Below are positions 60,689-64,000 of a DNA stretch of 64,000 nucleotides, piece after piece (position 1 is the stretch's first letter; the number at the start of each line of letters is the position of its first letter). The notes under the pieces are model-generated. The model did no database searches and was not told the DNA's origin. It saw only the letters and a list, made by a program, of their open reading frames with translations. The stretch lies in assembly GCF_023534745.1 (NCBI RefSeq), contig NZ_JAMHJQ010000013.1, positions 124,001 to 188,000 of the forward strand, written 5' to 3'. The stretch comes from Streptomyces sp. 35G-GA-8. Lineage in GTDB: Bacteria; Actinomycetota; Actinomycetes; Streptomycetales; Streptomycetaceae. The translations under genes were made by a program, and so were the position numbers.

Positions 60689-62569
60689 CTACGTGGTCGT
60701 GAAGGAGACCGCGAGATACGACTTGTCGTCCAGCGACGAATTCGACGGCTTGCTCAGCGTGGTGTCGGACATGAAGAGCCGGCCGTTGCGGTAGAGCAGT
60801 TCCGCGTAGTCCGGCAGAAAGCCGGACTCCATGTCACGCACGGTCTCGCCGGCCGGATTCTCCAGCAGCACCGTCTGCTTGAACGTGCCGCCGTCGATGG
60901 AGACGATCTGGCCACCCTTGTCGTACGGGGGCCGCTTGTACGCGATGATGTTGCCGCCATCCATGCGCAGCGGCACCATCGTGTAGCGGTCGCCCGCGTC
61001 GGCGCGGTCCGAGGTGCCCTTGCCGGTGGCGAGATCGAACGAGACGATCTCGTTGGTGTCGCCGTACTCCCCGCCGCCCTCGTGCTCCTCGGTCGGCAGA
61101 TAGAGCCGGCCGTTGCCCACCGCCAGCATCTGGCAGGACTCGACCTCGGTGGAGCGGCACTTCGCCGCGTACTTGTCGGCGTCCGCCGGGATCTTGGCGA
61201 TCAGCTTGCCGGTCTTCGCGTCGATCGAGAAGAAGTCCGAGATCCCGCTGCCGTCCCCGGCCGTGTCACCGACGTCGGCCGCGACGACCAGCGGGTCGGT
61301 CGAGACGACGCTCGCGTAGTCCACACCGGTCGGCATCTGGAAGGTGGAGATCGGGGCGCCGGTGACCGGGTTCAGGTTCTGGATGGAGACCTGCGGGTCG
61401 TCGTACGAACCGCACTTGCGGGCCGCCACGAGCCCTTCGCCGCCGCCGTACCCCATGTCGTAGCAGCCCTCGGCGCTGACCTCGGGCTTCCACCGGACCG
61501 AGCCGTCGGCCAGATCGAAGGCCGCCCCGCCGTCGGTGCCGCCGGCCGCGATGGTCTCACCGCTGAGGGTGACCTCGCTGAACCGGACCTTCTCGTCACC
61601 GACGTTGGAGCCGTTGACGGACTTGGACCAGAGCAGCTTTCCGGCCATCAGGTCGATCGCGCCGACCTCCGTGCACTGCTGGTAGTTCTTGTCGGCCGTC
61701 GTCTTGGCCGCGGCGAAGGCGACCGCCGTCTTGTTGTCCTCGGAGACATGGGCCGATGCCGCGCAGACCTGGCCCGGGAGCGGGATCGACCACAGCTGGG
61801 TGCCCTTGTCCAGGTCGTAGCCGACGATCTCGTTGACCCCGGTCTTCACATACGCGGTGTCGGTGATCCAGGACCCCTTGACCGTCGTGACGTCGGTGAC
61901 CTCGGGCACCGGCAGCTGGAAGGCGGCCTTGGACCTGGTGTTGCCCGGCGCCTTCTCCTTGCCCGCGCCGTCGGCGGCCTTCTCGCCGCCGGTGCCGGCC
62001 GTACCGCCCTCGGTGGAGCCGGACGAGCCGCCCTTGGCGTCGCTCTTCCCGCCCTCGTCGCCGGAGGACGCGAACAGGACGCCTCCGGCGATGATCAGTA
62101 CGACGGCGACGGACGCGGCGATGATGATCTGCGCCTGGCGGCTCAGCTTCTTGCCGCCACCGGTGCCCTGCGGGGGCGGCGGGTACGGGTACTGCTGCTG
62201 GGCCCCGGGCTGCATGGGCGGGGTCGGGTAGCCGTACGGAGACGGCTGACCCGGCTGGCCGGCCTGGCCCGGCTGACCCGGATACCCGTACCCCGGCGGC
62301 TGGTTCGGATATCCGTACCCGGGCTGCTGGTTCGGGTACCCGTAGCCCGGCGGGGGGCCGGGCGGCGGTGTCCCCGGCGGCTGGGCCGGGGGACCTTGCG
62401 GCGGCGTCTGCGGATAGCCGTACGGAGGGTTCTCCGGGGGCGGCGTCGGGGCTCCGAACCCGCCGGGGGGCGGCTCCTGCGGGGCACCGAACCCACCGGC
62501 CGGAGGCTCCTGCGGAGCGCCGAACCCTCCCTGCGGTGGCTCGTTGGGTGGCTGGGGCGGCTGCGTCAT
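60689..62569 (-). CDS. Membrane-anchored PQQ-like beta-propeller protein
   Basis: This 626-residue protein has a long cytoplasmic, Pro/Gly/Gln/Tyr-rich N-terminal region (1-150, repeats such as GYGYPNQ, PPQG), one membrane helix (AQIIIAASVAVVLIIAGGVLF, about 147-167) and an extracytoplasmic PQQ-type beta-propeller (about 215-625) with blades containing LATGKGTSD, VGDEKV..., and DLADGSVRWKPE. It has no catalytic residues I can see; such propellers are protein-binding or sensor scaffolds on the cell surface. A paralogue follows upstream. The ATG at 62569 is used. Confidence 0.82.
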   Translation of the reverse strand: MTQPPQPPNEPPQGGFGAPQEPPAGGFGAPQEPPPGGFGAPTPPPENPPYGYPQTPPQGPPAQPPGTPPPGPPPGYGYPNQQPGYGYPNQPPGYGYPGQPGQAGQPGQPSPYGYPTPPMQPGAQQQYPYPPPPQGTGGGKKLSRQAQIIIAASVAVVLIIAGGVLFASSGDEGGKSDAKGGSSGSTEGGTAGTGGEKAADGAGKEKAPGNTRSKAAFQLPVPEVTDVTTVKGSWITDTAYVKTGVNEIVGYDLDKGTQLWSIPLPGQVCAASAHVSEDNKTAVAFAAAKTTADKNYQQCTEVGAIDLMAGKLLWSKSVNGSNVGDEKVRFSEVTLSGETIAAGGTDGGAAFDLADGSVRWKPEVSAEGCYDMGYGGGEGLVAARKCGSYDDPQVSIQNLNPVTGAPISTFQMPTGVDYASVVSTDPLVVAADVGDTAGDGSGISDFFSIDAKTGKLIAKIPADADKYAAKCRSTEVESCQMLAVGNGRLYLPTEEHEGGGEYGDTNEIVSFDLATGKGTSDRADAGDRYTMVPLRMDGGNIIAYKRPPYDKGGQIVSIDGGTFKQTVLLENPAGETVRDMESGFLPDYAELLYRNGRLFMSDTTLSKPSNSSLDDKSYLAVSFTTT

Positions 62570-62653
62570 GACGTACGTACCTCGGGAAAGTCGTCGGGGA
62601 CGAGAAGGGGGACGAGAAGAACGACGAGAGCGGACGGGGTCATTTCCCGAGGG

Positions 62654-64000
62654 TCATTTCCCGAAGGCCATCATCGTCTTCGTCTTCAGCTCCTCTTCGT
62701 CGTTGCTCGCGCTGACCCGGCCGCTCATCACATAGAAACGGCCGTCCACATAGGCGTACTTCGGCGAGTAGAAGGAGTTCTCGATCTGCGCCGTGGACGC
62801 CGGGTGCTGCAGGAGCGTGGTCGGGGCGCCACCGCTCGGGGCCACGGTCGCGACCGCGCCGCCCGTGTCGTACGTGGCGTCCAGATAGACCAGGACCTTG
62901 CCGCCCTCCATGCGCAGCGGCGTCATCGTGCGGCCCTCGGGTGCCTTCGCACGCCACGTGGACTTTCCGGTGTCCAGGCTGAAGGCGACGATCTCGTTGG
63001 TGCGTGAGGTGCTGCCGCTGTCGGGCGCGGTCGCCATGTAGAAGGTGTTCGCGTCGGCGGCGACACCGACACAGCCCTCCAGATTCTGACCGAAGACGAT
63101 GAAGCTCCCGCCGCAGTTCGGTGCGAACTTGTCGTTGCCGCCCTGGATCTGCGAGCGCGGGGTGCCGTTCGCGTTGAGCGCGACGATGCTCCAGGTGTCC
63201 TTCTCGTCGTTCTTCAACGAGACGACCAGCGGGTTGACCGAATAGACCTTGTCGGTGTCCCAGTCGGCGGCCAGCTTGTAGGTCCACTTGGCCTGACCGG
63301 TGGTCGGGTCGAGTTCCTGGATCTGGTTCCCGCCGGAGGTGCAGCTCTCGGCGGCGATCAGCTTGGGGCCGCCGGTGAGCGCGTACGGCTGGCAGTCACC
63401 GGGGAGCTTGCCGAACAGCTCCTTGCCGTCGCTCACCCGGAAGGCGTTGACGGCTCCGGTGCGGGCGGCGGTCACCGTGTCGCCGCTCATCGCGATGGTG
63501 ATGTCGGAGAGCAGGTCGAAGGCCCCGGTCTCGGGTATCTCCTTCTTCCAACCGCCCTTGCCGGTCATCAGATCGACCAGCTGGAGCTGGTTGCAGTCGG
63601 CCTTCTCCGTGGTGCCGTTCTTGACCCCGATGACCAGCTTGCCGGTGGTCGTGGACGCGACGGGCGCCGCGCAGATCTCGGTGGGCAGCGACAGCGTCCA
63701 CTTCTTCTTGCCGTCGGCGGCGGAGTACCCCACGACCTGCCGGTACATGGCCTTGACGACGGTGTCGCCGGCGAACCAGGGGCCGTACACGTCGGCGCCG
63801 TTGCGCGGCAGGTCCACATCGTTGGTCTGGAGCCACTCGATCCTGGCCTCGCCGTCCTTGCGCCCGGCGTTGAGGTCGTCCGCGGCCTCACGGCCGTCGC
63901 CGCTGCCGTCGCCCTGGTCGACGCTGGGCGAACCGGTCGGCTCGGCGTCCCCGCTCTTGCTGACGTTCGGCTTGTCGCCGCTGTCGTCACCGCCGACGGC
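62654..64000 (-). CDS. PQQ-like beta-propeller protein, paralogue (5' end beyond the window)
   Basis: The frame is open to the window edge, so at least 448 codons are visible and the N-terminus is missing. The visible part begins in an Asp/Gly/Ser-rich linker and then carries propeller blades (WLQTND VDLPRNGADVYGPW, ADGKKKWTLSLPTEICAAPV, LDPTTGQAKWTYKLAADW, FSLDTGKSTWRAKAPEGR). It resembles the previous gene blade for blade, so the two are a tandem duplication. The lost part probably holds a membrane anchor as in the neighbour. Its stop lies 84 bases before the next start. Confidence 0.78.
   Translation of the reverse strand, partial: AVGGDDSGDKPNVSKSGDAEPTGSPSVDQGDGSGDGREAADDLNAGRKDGEARIEWLQTNDVDLPRNGADVYGPWFAGDTVVKAMYRQVVGYSAADGKKKWTLSLPTEICAAPVASTTTGKLVIGVKNGTTEKADCNQLQLVDLMTGKGGWKKEIPETGAFDLLSDITIAMSGDTVTAARTGAVNAFRVSDGKELFGKLPGDCQPYALTGGPKLIAAESCTSGGNQIQELDPTTGQAKWTYKLAADWDTDKVYSVNPLVVSLKNDEKDTWSIVALNANGTPRSQIQGGNDKFAPNCGGSFIVFGQNLEGCVGVAADANTFYMATAPDSGSTSRTNEIVAFSLDTGKSTWRAKAPEGRTMTPLRMEGGKVLVYLDATYDTGGAVATVAPSGGAPTTLLQHPASTAQIENSFYSPKYAYVDGRFYVMSGRVSASNDEEELKTKTMMAFGK

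Overview
The window is a piece of Streptomyces-type chromosome. It has about 70% GC with strong third-position G/C bias, frequent GTG/TTG starts, actinomycete-specific families (DUF397, XRE-DUF5753, DUF6879) and hairpin terminators that mostly lack a T-run. The housekeeping genes mazG, mfd, tRNA-Gln, glmU-prs-rplY-pth, ppc and galTEK are, from memory and unchecked, in roughly the order seen in S. coelicolor. I see no insertion sequence, prophage, integrase or CRISPR array.

Layout. 1-1.1 kb: the 5' part of mazG and a SurA-like lipoprotein. 1.3-12 kb: a 3267-residue RHS/YD polymorphic toxin with a HINT domain and an exchangeable, low-GC C-terminal tip, followed by a suppressor-of-fused-type immunity gene and divergent from a secreted tachylectin-like protein. 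14-21 kb: GtrA, a methyltransferase, an HNH lipoprotein, mfd and a deazaflavin-dependent reductase. 21-26.5 kb: an accessory stretch with a VapBC-like module, a decayed XRE regulator beside an intact DUF397 gene, a frameshifted GNAT, and a small XRE/DUF6879/methyltransferase locus with matching GCAAT direct repeats upstream of two of its genes. 26.5-33.5 kb: an ABC exporter, an MFS exporter and a coiled-coil protein.

33.7-38.7 kb is the most unusual part: two divergent two-gene units in which nucleic-acid-attacking domains (two deaminase types and a WHH nuclease) are fused to, or paired with, SUKH immunity domains, without secretion signals. A histidine kinase, tRNA-Gln, cell-wall, nucleotide and translation genes and PEP carboxylase follow.

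48-54 kb holds a fatty-acid desaturase with its TetR regulator and probable operator, Uma2, VOC, trans-aconitate methyltransferase, a divergent MarR regulator and a NarL-type regulator with a repeat-filled receiver. 54-60 kb is the galactose locus: galTEK, divergent from a sodium/solute symporter across a shared dyad operator, with a receiver-defective LuxR-type regulator nearby. The window ends in two tandem membrane-anchored PQQ-type propeller proteins, the second cut by the window edge.

All functions are inferred from reading the sequence. No database search was possible.
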